Source: Rariloculus sp963665575 (GTDB taxonomy: Bacteria; Pseudomonadota; Gammaproteobacteria; Steroidobacterales; Rariloculaceae). Taken from it: a stretch of 64,000 nucleotides of DNA. The stretch is from positions 186,001 through 250,000 of the forward strand of contig CAXXDW010000003.1 in assembly GCA_963665575.2 (NCBI GenBank), in the 5' to 3' direction. A model generated the notes under the pieces. That model did not search any database. It saw only the letters and a list, made by a program, of their open reading frames with translations, and was not told where the DNA came from. Both the position numbers and the translations under genes were made by a program. This document shows, piece after piece, positions 53,452 to 61,300 of this stretch; position 1 is the stretch's first letter, and each line of letters begins with the position of its first letter.

Positions 53452-55664
53452 GACGTCTCGCCGCAGTAGCGCTCCTCGCGGGCCTGTGGGCAACGGCGCA
53501 CGCACAGGACCCCGCCGGAGACGACGCGGGCCGAAAGTCCGTTCGCGTCGTGCGCACGAGTACGCCACCGACGATCGACGGCCGACTCGATGACGCCGTC
53601 TGGCAGGACGCCGAGGTCATCACCGACATTCACCAGGTGCGTCCGGCGGAAGGCGCCGAGCCTTCGGAGCCGACGGAAGTCTACGTGCTCTACGACGACG
53701 ACGCGTTCTACATCGGCGCGCGGATGTTCGACAGCGAACCGGAACGCATTGCCGCACCCACCATGCGCCACGGTCAGGGACTCGGCAGCGACGATCGCCT
53801 GGTCGTCATTTTCGATCCGTTCAACACGGGCCGCAGCGGTTACCGGTTCGAGACGAACGCCAACGGAGTCAGACACGACGCGCTCTACCAGAGTATCGCC
53901 AGTTTCGAGGCTGCGTGGAGCGTGATCTGGGAAGTCGCCGCGTCGATCGACGAACAGGGCTGGCTCGCCGAACTCGCGATTCCGTTCAAGAGCCTGCCGT
54001 TCGACCCGAACATCGACACCTGGGGATTCAATTTCGGAAGGGGCATCCGGCGGCGCGGCGAGGAGATGGCCTGGGTCTCGCGCAACCGCAGCTACAATCC
54101 GAGCATCCTGGGTCTCGCCTCGGGACTCCAGGGCATGGATCAGGGCGCCGGCCTCGACATCGTGCCGTCGGTGTCCGCGAACAACCGCAAGGACTTCATA
54201 CACCCAGCGACGGACTCGAACTTCGATCCGTCGCTGGACGTGTTCTACAGGCTCACACCGTCGCTGAACGCCTCGCTGACCCTCAATACGGATTTCTCGG
54301 CCACCGAGGTCGACGACCGGCAGGTGAACCTCACGCGATTCGGGCTGTTCTTCCCGGAAAAACGCGACTTTTTTCTAAACGATTCGGACCTGTTCGAGTT
54401 CGGGCGGATCTCAAGGGAAGGCTTCAACGAGGACAATGAAGCCAGTTCCGGGCCGAGCCTTGAAAACGCGCGGCCGTTCTTCTCCCGGCGGCTCGGTCTG
54501 AGCAGGACCGGTGCGCCCGTGGACCTGAACTATGGCGGCAAGCTCAGCGGCCGCATCGGGCGCTGGAACATCGGTACGCTCGCCATTCGGCAGGACGAAT
54601 TCGAGGACACCGCCGCGAGCGACGTGTTTGTCGGCCGCGTGACGGCCAACGTGCTGGCCGAATCGGCTATCGGCATCATCGTCACGGACGGCGATCCGAA
54701 CTCCAATCTCGACAACGGCCTGACCGGCGTCGACTTTCGCTACCTCAACAGCCGCCTGCCCGGGGGGCGCGTCCTCGAAGCGGACGCCTGGTTCCAGCAA
54801 AGCGACACGCAAGGCATCGACGGCGAAGACACGGCGTTCGGCATCGGCGTGCAGATGCCGAACAACTCCGGGCTGCGCGGCAGCCTCGGCATCAAGCAGA
54901 TCGAAGCCAACTTCAACCCCGCGCTCGGCTTCGTCAATCGGACGGACGTTCGCGATACCACGGCGACACTGGGTTACACGCGCTATACGGGCGGCGAGCT
55001 GTTGCAGTCGTTCTACTCGGGCATCGACGCGCAACGCCTCGAATTGCTCGATGGCGGCCTGCAGACCGAGGTGTTCCTTGCCCGACTCATCGAACTGGAG
55101 AGCAACTCCCGGGACGATCTCGAGGTGCGTTACATCGCCACCAGGGAAGCGGTTGCGGAACCATTCACGATCTACAAGGACCGAACGCGCGAGGTCGTGA
55201 TCTCACCGGGACACTACTCTTTCAACGAATCCACGGTAGGCGTCTCGACGGGTCGCCAGCGCACGTTCTCCGGCGAGGTCAACTATCAATGGGGCGATTT
55301 CTTCGACGGCAAGCGCACCAACATCGGCGGGGACTTCCGCTGGAACGCGTCGCGGCTCTTCAGGCTCAGGCTCGGCTACGATTGGAACGATATCGAACTT
55401 CCGGGCGGCAGTTTCGTCAGTCGGCTGGTGCGGCTGACGACGGAGCTGACGTTCTCACCGACACTGTCCTGGGTCACGCTGCTGCAGTACGACAACGATT
55501 CGGAGATACTCGGCGTCAACAGCCGTCTGCACTGGATACCGACGGCCGGCCGCGAAGGCTTCATCGTGATCAACCACGATCTTCAGGACATCGACAAGGA
55601 CAACCGCTTCAACTCGGCGCTCGCCGACACGACAATCAAGTTCAATTACACGTTCCGTTACTGA
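53448..55664 (+). CDS. Outer-membrane protein with CBM9-like domain (DUF5916 type)
   Basis: A 738-residue protein from GTG 53448 overlapping the CBS stop (GTGA). Signal peptide ends ATAHAQD. The N-terminal domain (about 30-220) starts PPTIDGRLDDAVWQDAEVI, the typical opening of CBM9-like carbohydrate-binding domains, with DDDAFYIGARMFDSEP. The rest is a barrel that ends in an aromatic residue (IKFNYTFRY), as in DUF5916 proteins. Such proteins sit in the outer membrane of Bacteroidetes and Gammaproteobacteria, and their function is not known. Coupling to the DUF1538-PII-CBS genes is unexpected and suggests a joint export path. Confidence 0.88.
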   Translation: MRRLAAVALLAGLWATAHAQDPAGDDAGRKSVRVVRTSTPPTIDGRLDDAVWQDAEVITDIHQVRPAEGAEPSEPTEVYVLYDDDAFYIGARMFDSEPERIAAPTMRHGQGLGSDDRLVVIFDPFNTGRSGYRFETNANGVRHDALYQSIASFEAAWSVIWEVAASIDEQGWLAELAIPFKSLPFDPNIDTWGFNFGRGIRRRGEEMAWVSRNRSYNPSILGLASGLQGMDQGAGLDIVPSVSANNRKDFIHPATDSNFDPSLDVFYRLTPSLNASLTLNTDFSATEVDDRQVNLTRFGLFFPEKRDFFLNDSDLFEFGRISREGFNEDNEASSGPSLENARPFFSRRLGLSRTGAPVDLNYGGKLSGRIGRWNIGTLAIRQDEFEDTAASDVFVGRVTANVLAESAIGIIVTDGDPNSNLDNGLTGVDFRYLNSRLPGGRVLEADAWFQQSDTQGIDGEDTAFGIGVQMPNNSGLRGSLGIKQIEANFNPALGFVNRTDVRDTTATLGYTRYTGGELLQSFYSGIDAQRLELLDGGLQTEVFLARLIELESNSRDDLEVRYIATREAVAEPFTIYKDRTREVVISPGHYSFNESTVGVSTGRQRTFSGEVNYQWGDFFDGKRTNIGGDFRWNASRLFRLRLGYDWNDIELPGGSFVSRLVRLTTELTFSPTLSWVTLLQYDNDSEILGVNSRLHWIPTAGREGFIVINHDLQDIDKDNRFNSALADTTIKFNYTFRY

Positions 55665-55686
55665 GCTTCCCTTGCGCGCGCCGGTG

Positions 55687-56733
55687 TCAATCGTCCGGCA
55701 GCGTGCAGTCGTAGCGCTTGATCTCCTCGCCGGGCACCCACGCCCAGTAGCCTTCGATCGTCATCGGTTCGGCGAGATAGCGCGGGTCGGTGATCACGGC
55801 GCTGTAATTGAGGCGATTGCCGTCCTCGGCGACGCTGAACCGCTCGAGTATGGCCGAGTCCTCGCTTTGCGGCGTGCCGCGATCGTCATGATAGGGGTAG
55901 TTGATCCTGCTCGTTGCAACGACGAGCGTACCCCCCTCCCAGACGCCCACGGAATAGCCGGTCAGCGTGGCCGGCTGGCTGTCGACGTCCGCGTCATCGC
56001 TAAGATGAATGACGCGGCGCCCATCCCACTCTTCAAGTCGCAGCACGATCGCCTCACCGTCCTCGACAAACTCGATCGGATAAGGATTGTTCATCATCGC
56101 CGGCATGCCCGGAGGGATGCAATCGAGGACCGGATCGTCCTCGAGAAGGTCCCATTGATCGCGCGCTGCCTGGGCCTCGGGCGTGTAGCTCACGGAACGG
56201 TCGTAGCCGCCGCGCCGACCCCAGACGCGAAAGATGCCGCGCGCACTCTCGGTGCTCGCCTCGATCGCGCTCGATTCGATTTGCGCACGCTCGGCGCCCA
56301 GACCAAGCGCCGCGGCACGCTGCGGCCAGAGCGGGACCTCCGAGCCGTCCGGCAGCGTTGCGGTAACCACCGCCATGGTCTTCAGACCGAGCCTCGATCG
56401 GCCTCCCATGAGCACAACGCGATCGCCAGGGCGGATCGTGTCCGCGCCATAGCCGACCCGCTCGAGCGCATTCATGGAGCCCGCCTCGACCTCCCAGACC
56501 TCGGGCTCTCCGGTCTCGCCAACGATAGCGACCGCGAGTTGCACATGCGGATTGCGCCAGAACACCGAGGTGACCTCGCCCTCGATGGTGATCGGGTCGC
56601 TGAAGTCGTAACGAGGCGCCGTGCCGTGATGTGCCGAGACGGGTGCGGCGACCGCGCAGGTCAGTACGACGACAAGCAGCGGCGCCGCGCACTGCCCCGT
56701 TCTCGCTGCGGCCCTGGCGTTCATGGGTTTCAT
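55687..56733 (-). CDS. DUF6152-PHTE fusion protein
   Basis: About 348 residues from ATG 56731-56733, with GGGGAG upstream. Signal peptide ends APVSA, and the mature chain would begin HHGTAPRYD. The N-terminal third is DUF6152-like: ITIEGEVTSVFWRNPHVQLAVAI, WEVEAGSMNALERVGYGADTIRPGDRVVL. The remainder is PHTE-like but degenerate: DPVLDCIPPGMP, VIHLSDDADVD, LTGYSVGVWEGGTLVV, PQSEDSAILERFSV in place of PHTE, and VITDPRYLAEP. It shares the HHG opening with the fusion at 62405. It is convergent with the outer-membrane protein gene and divergent from the selenoprotein candidate. Confidence 0.87.
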   Translation of the reverse strand: MKPMNARAAARTGQCAAPLLVVVLTCAVAAPVSAHHGTAPRYDFSDPITIEGEVTSVFWRNPHVQLAVAIVGETGEPEVWEVEAGSMNALERVGYGADTIRPGDRVVLMGGRSRLGLKTMAVVTATLPDGSEVPLWPQRAAALGLGAERAQIESSAIEASTESARGIFRVWGRRGGYDRSVSYTPEAQAARDQWDLLEDDPVLDCIPPGMPAMMNNPYPIEFVEDGEAIVLRLEEWDGRRVIHLSDDADVDSQPATLTGYSVGVWEGGTLVVATSRINYPYHDDRGTPQSEDSAILERFSVAEDGNRLNYSAVITDPRYLAEPMTIEGYWAWVPGEEIKRYDCTLPDD

Positions 56734-56871
56734 CGCTGCGTTCTCCCCATACGAAGGTGGCCGCACCCGATCCTTTCCCTGCTGCCGGACCGATTCCAGC
56801 CCGAATTGGTCTGGCGGCGAGCGCGGATAACGCTAGAATACAATGGATCGACACGGACGGATGGTGCCAGC

Positions 56872-57351
56872 ATGACGGAAAAGCTCGACACGGGACACGC
56901 CTTCCCCACCATGACGCTCACGACGGTTGCAGGCGATACCGTTGCGCTGCCCGACGATATCGGGACGGCCTACCAGGTCGTGCTTTTCTATCGCGGCCAC
57001 TGGTGACCGTTCTGCCGGCGGCAGTTGGCCGCATTCAGCGAGTTGAAGGGCGAGTTCGATGCGCTCGACGTGGGCATCCTCGCAGCCTCCGTCGACGGTC
57101 AGGACAAGGCCGCGGAAGTTCAGGAAGGACTCGAGTTCCCCATCGCCCACGGGATTACCAGGGAGCAGGCAGACTCGATCGGAAGCTGGTGGGAAGCCCG
57201 CCGCTCGATCGTCCAGCCATCGGAGTTCATCCTGAGCGGCAGCGGCAAGGTGGTGTCGGCGACCTACAGCAGCGGGCCGATCGGCCGGCTGATGCCCGAC
57301 GACGCCATCAAGCTGATCAGGTTTCTCGAGTCGCTCAAGAACAAGCAGTAG
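56872..57351 (+). CDS. Peroxiredoxin-like selenoprotein candidate (in-frame TGA, UxxC)
   Basis: A 160-codon reading frame from ATG 56872 with a single in-frame TGA at codon 45 (57004-57006). The context is FYRGHW-TGA-PFCRRQLAAFSEL; in the thioredoxin-fold peroxiredoxin (AhpC/TSA) family this is where the peroxidatic Cys stands (FYRGHWCPYC). After the TGA the frame stays open for 115 codons with clear family content (LDVGILAASVDGQDKA, FPIAHGITREQADSIG, FILSGSGKVVSATYSSGPIG). Reading TGA as selenocysteine gives a UxxC redox centre. A hairpin at the right distance is listed separately. The alternative is a Cys-to-stop point mutation, leaving a 44-residue stub. A near-consensus -10 (TAGAAT, 56834-56839) lies upstream. 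Confidence 0.82.
57012..57038 (+). promoter_or_regulatory. Bacterial SECIS-like hairpin after the TGA
   Basis: The sequence after the TGA can fold as GCGGC (57018-57022) with GCCGC (57028-57032) around loop AGTTG, whose second base is G. The loop starts 16 bases after the TGA. An outer stem CTG (57012-57014) with CAG (57036-57038) closes across a 3x3 internal loop. Position, stem length and a G within the first two loop bases fit the published pattern of bacterial SECIS elements. A competing hairpin CTGCC-GGC-GGCAG at 57012-57024 also exists. Confidence 0.6.
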
Positions 57352-57367
57352 CCGGGTCTCGCACGAA

Positions 57368-58198
57368 CTAGTCGACCACCGCCTCGACATTGGGCACGAC
57401 GAGGCCGCTGCCCGGCAGGCTGTCGATGTCCCGATTGTTCTCGCCGCAGATGAACTCGACCGGCTCCCAGCCCGGCCTGAGGTGAACCACCTGGGTTGCG
57501 GACCACGGCGCCGTGTAGGCGCCCGGGTCGTCGATCGTCACTTCGATCGACATGTGGCCGACGGCCGTGCGGGTGAACCGTTCGGTAACGCGCAACTGGT
57601 CAGTGGACGGCCTGCCGAGTTGATCGAGCCATGGCATGCCGTTGAATCCCGTGGTCTCCACGACAAGGCTGCCCCCTTCCCACTGGCCCGTCGAATAGCC
57701 CATCCAGGTCGGTTTGGCGTTCGGATCGACGGCACGGCCGTCGGTGAAGATTTGCCGCCAGTACGTGAAGGTCTCGTAGATGATGACGACCGCATCGGGC
57801 GTCTCGATGAGCTTCCACGGATAGGACACGAAGTTGATCTTCGGGACGCCCTGCGGCAGGCAGTGCGCGTCCGGATCCTCGCTGGAACGCAGTCCGTCCT
57901 TGCGCGAATCGAACAGCCGCCGCGCCCACGGCTGGTACGGAACGTTGTCATCGCCGATATCACGCGCGAGATCGCGGATGTAGCGGTTGTCATCGGGCAT
58001 CCAGATGCCCTGCAGGTCGACCCTGCCGTCAGCGAGCCTCGGCGGCGGAGCTTCCATGTCGACCGAGCCGTCAACCTTGCGCGGCAGTTCGGGCACCGGC
58101 GCGTTGAGCCACTGCGCGGCCGCGGATTGCGACAGCATCGCCAGCGCGATCGCAACACCGGCACCAGAACGCAACCAGCACGCGGTCGATGTCAGCAT
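57368..58198 (-). CDS. PHTE-family secreted protein
   Basis: About 276 residues from ATG 58196-58198. Signal peptide ends AAAQWLN. Blocks: RKVDGSVDMEAPPPRLADGRVDLQGIW, VPYQPWARRLFDSRK, DPDAHCLPQGVPKI, FTYWRQIFTDGRAVDPNAKPTW, GYSTGQWEGGSLVVETTGFN, LGRPSTDQLRVTERFTR at the PHTE site, VTIDDPGAYTAPW and FICGENN. It lacks the PHTE tetrad itself (GRPSTDQ), which shows that this motif is not essential to the fold. It is divergent from the DUF6152 gene at 58451 across 252 bases and convergent with the selenoprotein candidate. Confidence 0.87.
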   Translation of the reverse strand: MLTSTACWLRSGAGVAIALAMLSQSAAAQWLNAPVPELPRKVDGSVDMEAPPPRLADGRVDLQGIWMPDDNRYIRDLARDIGDDNVPYQPWARRLFDSRKDGLRSSEDPDAHCLPQGVPKINFVSYPWKLIETPDAVVIIYETFTYWRQIFTDGRAVDPNAKPTWMGYSTGQWEGGSLVVETTGFNGMPWLDQLGRPSTDQLRVTERFTRTAVGHMSIEVTIDDPGAYTAPWSATQVVHLRPGWEPVEFICGENNRDIDSLPGSGLVVPNVEAVVD

Positions 58199-58450
58199 GG
58201 TGCACCGCCTTGTTCGTTTTCGGGTTCGATCGATTCTAGCGTGGATAGCGCCATTGGAGCGATTGACCGGTCGCCGGCGGACATTCGTCGTGCGGGCGTT
58301 GGCCCGATGCTTTACCGGCTTGTTGAGCGACTTTGCACCGTGACTTACTCTGTAGCGGTAAAGGCAATCCACATACGAGAAGCTTTCCGCACGCCTGTCC
58401 GCCTGATTGCACGCGGTTCAGGCCGGCGGACCGCGAGGGGGAGAGAAGCC

Positions 58451-58843
58451 ATGCCAGTGCGATTGACCGGACTTGCTGCAGCCGTTGCCGCCGTGTGTTA
58501 CCTGCCAGGCGCGGTTGCCCATCATTCCTTCGCCGCCGTATTCGATGCCGACGACCCGGTCGAGCTGACAGGAACGGTCACGGATGTCCAGTGGCTCAAC
58601 CCGCACGTTTGGTTCCACGTCGGCGTCGAAAGCGAGGATGGCACGATCGAGGACTGGGCTTTGGAGATGGGCAGCCCCAACCGGCTCATGCGAAGCGGCT
58701 GGAACGAGCAGTCCATGGCGCTCGGCGAGGTGGTCACGGTTACGGCCTCGCGAGCCCGCGACGGCAGCATGAAGGCGGCAGTTGTGACAGTGATGCTGGC
58801 TTCGGGCCAGGAACTGTTCGGCGCGCAGGATTCGTCGAACTAG
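58451..58843 (+). CDS. DUF6152-type secreted protein
   Basis: About 130 residues from ATG 58451, after GGGGGAGAG. Signal peptide ends GAVA and the mature chain would begin HHSFAAVFD. Blocks VELTGTVTDVQWLNPHVWFHVGV, DWALEMGSPNRLMRSGWNE, LGEVVTVTASRARDGSMK are family-typical. It is the first gene of a plus-strand group with a dihaem cytochrome (20 bases later), a PQQ dehydrogenase and a PHTE protein, so a shared transcript is likely. The 252-base gap before it contains no other feature that I can support. Confidence 0.87.
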   Translation: MPVRLTGLAAAVAAVCYLPGAVAHHSFAAVFDADDPVELTGTVTDVQWLNPHVWFHVGVESEDGTIEDWALEMGSPNRLMRSGWNEQSMALGEVVTVTASRARDGSMKAAVVTVMLASGQELFGAQDSSN

Positions 58844-58862
58844 CCTGCTCGGGGACGACCGA

Positions 58863-59636
58863 ATGCAGACCATGACGGGTACGCCAAACTCACTGCTGCT
58901 TCTGTTCATCTTGTTGGCAGCGAGTTCCGCCAGCGCCCAGCACGAGACCGCTTACGACATCGAGGACGGAGCCCGTGCGTTTGCGCAATCCTGCGCGAAC
59001 TGCCACGGGCCGGACGGCGGCCTGATCGCCGGTATCGACCTCGGCCGCGGCATTTACCGGCGGCCGCTGAGTGACGCGGAGATCGCCGACATCATTCTCA
59101 ACGGGATACCCGATACGCCGATGCCGCCGACGCCGCGGATGAACGAACAGCAGGCGTATCGGATCGTTGCGTATCTGCGTTCACTCGCAGTCGCTTCTCA
59201 GACCGTTGCGGACGGCGGCGATGCGGCACGCGGCAAGGTCATTTTCGAAGGCAAGGGCACGTGCATGGACTGCCATCGCGTTAACGGGCAAGGCTCGCGC
59301 GTCGGTCCGGACCTCAGCACGATCGGACTGCTCAGGCGCGCCGCGGAACTCGAGCAATCTCTGCTCGACCCGGCAGCGGAAGTACAGCCGACGAACCGCT
59401 TCTACAGCGTAACGCCGGCGGACGGTGTGCCGATAGCCGGCCGCCTGCTGAACCACGATACGTTTACCGTGCAACTCTTCGACACCGACGAACGGCTACG
59501 TTCGTTCGTCAAGGCCGATCTGCTCCAATACGGCTTCACCGACACACCGATGCCGTCATTTCGCGACGAACTCAGCGCCCGGGAAATCACCGACGTCGTC
59601 GCCTGGCTCGTATCCCTGCGTGGAATCGCGCAGTGA
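58863..59636 (+). CDS. Dihaem c-type cytochrome
   Basis: A 257-residue exported protein. Signal peptide ends SASAQHE. Haem motifs CANCH (44-48) and CMDCH (134-138) mark two cytochrome c domains; the second has the GxxxFEGKGTCMDCHRVNGQGSRVGPDLSTIG shape of haem-binding domains often found in PVC-type and environmental bacteria. A further 100 residues follow (SLLDPAAEVQPTNRFYSVTPADG). It overlaps the PQQ dehydrogenase start by 4 bases (GTGAGGTC; 59633-59636), so it is probably the electron acceptor of that enzyme. Confidence 0.93.
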   Translation: MQTMTGTPNSLLLLFILLAASSASAQHETAYDIEDGARAFAQSCANCHGPDGGLIAGIDLGRGIYRRPLSDAEIADIILNGIPDTPMPPTPRMNEQQAYRIVAYLRSLAVASQTVADGGDAARGKVIFEGKGTCMDCHRVNGQGSRVGPDLSTIGLLRRAAELEQSLLDPAAEVQPTNRFYSVTPADGVPIAGRLLNHDTFTVQLFDTDERLRSFVKADLLQYGFTDTPMPSFRDELSAREITDVVAWLVSLRGIAQ

Positions 59637-61279
59637 GGTCATGCCCCACCATAAAAAGGCAACTTTGCCGTTCAGGCACGATTCTTGTTGTCTGCGGCCT
59701 CGTCGCGGCGGCTGAGGTCCCTGCGCAGGTCAGCTTCGAGCGCCTGCTCAATGCCGACCAGGAACCGCATAACTGGCTGAGCTACTCGGGCACGCTGTCG
59801 AACCATCGCCACAGTCTGCTCGACCAGATCACGACAGCCAATGTTGAGGACCTCAAGCTCGAGTGGGTATGGCAGGCGCGTTCGCTCGAGAAATTCGAGG
59901 CCACGCCGCTCGTCGTCGACGGCATCCTCTACACGGTGCAGGCCCCGAACGATGTCGTCGCGCTGGATGCCGCCACGGGCCGTATCTTCTGGACGTACGC
60001 GTACGAACCGTCACCTGACGCTCGCACATGCTGCGGGCGGGTCAACCGCGGCGTCGCCATCCTCGGCGACACGCTGTTCATGGGCACGATCGACGCACAC
60101 ATGCTCGCGATCGACGCGCGCAACGGACGGCTCATCTGGAAAACCAGGGTCGCAGAAGCCGCCGAACGGTATTCGATCACGATGGTGCCGCTCGTCGTCG
60201 GGGACAAGGTCATGATCGGCACCGCAGGCGGCGACATGGGCATTCGCGGACTCGTCGCCGCATACGACGTGAAAACCGGCGAGGAAGTCTGGCGCTTCCA
60301 CACGATCCCGGCACCGGGAGAGTTCGGCAACGACACCTGGTTGGGCGACTCGTGGCAAACCGGCGGCGCCGCGGTATGGAACGCCGGCGCCTACGATCCG
60401 CAAACCAACCTCGTCTTCTTCGGCACGGGCAACCCGGCGCCCGACTGGGACGGCCGTTCGCGCCTCGGCGACAACCTCTACAGCAACTGCGTAATCGCGC
60501 TCGATGCCGACACCGGCGAACTCAAGTGGTACTACCAGTTCACGCCGCACGACGAACTGGACTATGACGCAACGCAGGTGCCCGTCCTCGCGGACATCGA
60601 CTGGCGCGGGGAGCCCCGCAAGGTCATGCTCTGGGCGAATCGCAACGGTCTGATGTACGTGCTCGACCGGATCACGGGCGAGTTCCTGTTCGGCAAACCC
60701 TACGTAGCGCTCAACTGGATGGACGGCTTCGACGAGCGTGGCCGACCCCAGCGCGTGCCCGGCATGGTTCCGACCCCCGAGGGCACGCTGATCAGGCCCC
60801 ACGTGCACGGCGCGATCAACTGGGCGCCGCCGTCGTTCAGCCCGCGAACGGGCCTCTACTACGTCGCGCACTGGGAGAACTCGGGCATCATCGTGATCCG
60901 GGGCCAGAGCCCGCAGCCGATCGGAATAAATCGGCGGCAAACGACAATGGGACAGGTCAACCTGCAGCCATTGTTCAACAACGACGAGGAAGCCTATGGC
61001 GTCGTTCGCGCTTACGATCCGGACACACTCGACCCCGTCTGGGAGTTTCGTATGGGCGACATCACCTGGGGCGGAGTGCTGACGACAGCGGGCGACGTCG
61101 TCTTCAGCGGCGGCAAGGAAGGCTACTTCCTTGCGCTGGACGCCAGGTCGGGCGAATTGCTCTGGCGCGCATCGCTCGGCGGTCAGGTCAACAGCGGCCC
61201 GATGAGCTACGCGATCGACGGCAGGCAGTACGTCGCGATCGCCGCCGGCAGCTCGTTGTTCACATTTGCGCTGCCGTAG
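59633..61279 (+). CDS. PQQ-dependent alcohol dehydrogenase-like enzyme
   Basis: A 548-residue quinoprotein. The signal peptide ends near VPAQVSF. The propeller carries vicinal cysteines Cys133-Cys134 (TCCGRVNRGVA), the disulfide ring of PQQ alcohol dehydrogenases. Further signatures are GEFGNDTWLGDSWQTGGAAVWN, FFGTGNPAPDWDGRSRLGDNLYSNC and YYQFTPHDELDYDATQVPVL, in which Asp-Tyr-Asp holds the catalytic Asp and a second Asp two residues later, a placement known from lanthanide-dependent enzymes of this family. It should oxidise an alcohol in the periplasm and feed the dihaem cytochrome encoded just upstream. The next gene is a PHTE protein at a 21-base gap. Confidence 0.93.
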   Translation: MRSCPTIKRQLCRSGTILVVCGLVAAAEVPAQVSFERLLNADQEPHNWLSYSGTLSNHRHSLLDQITTANVEDLKLEWVWQARSLEKFEATPLVVDGILYTVQAPNDVVALDAATGRIFWTYAYEPSPDARTCCGRVNRGVAILGDTLFMGTIDAHMLAIDARNGRLIWKTRVAEAAERYSITMVPLVVGDKVMIGTAGGDMGIRGLVAAYDVKTGEEVWRFHTIPAPGEFGNDTWLGDSWQTGGAAVWNAGAYDPQTNLVFFGTGNPAPDWDGRSRLGDNLYSNCVIALDADTGELKWYYQFTPHDELDYDATQVPVLADIDWRGEPRKVMLWANRNGLMYVLDRITGEFLFGKPYVALNWMDGFDERGRPQRVPGMVPTPEGTLIRPHVHGAINWAPPSFSPRTGLYYVAHWENSGIIVIRGQSPQPIGINRRQTTMGQVNLQPLFNNDEEAYGVVRAYDPDTLDPVWEFRMGDITWGGVLTTAGDVVFSGGKEGYFLALDARSGELLWRASLGGQVNSGPMSYAIDGRQYVAIAAGSSLFTFALP

Positions 61280-61300
61280 GCGCCTGTTGGGAGGTTTGAC

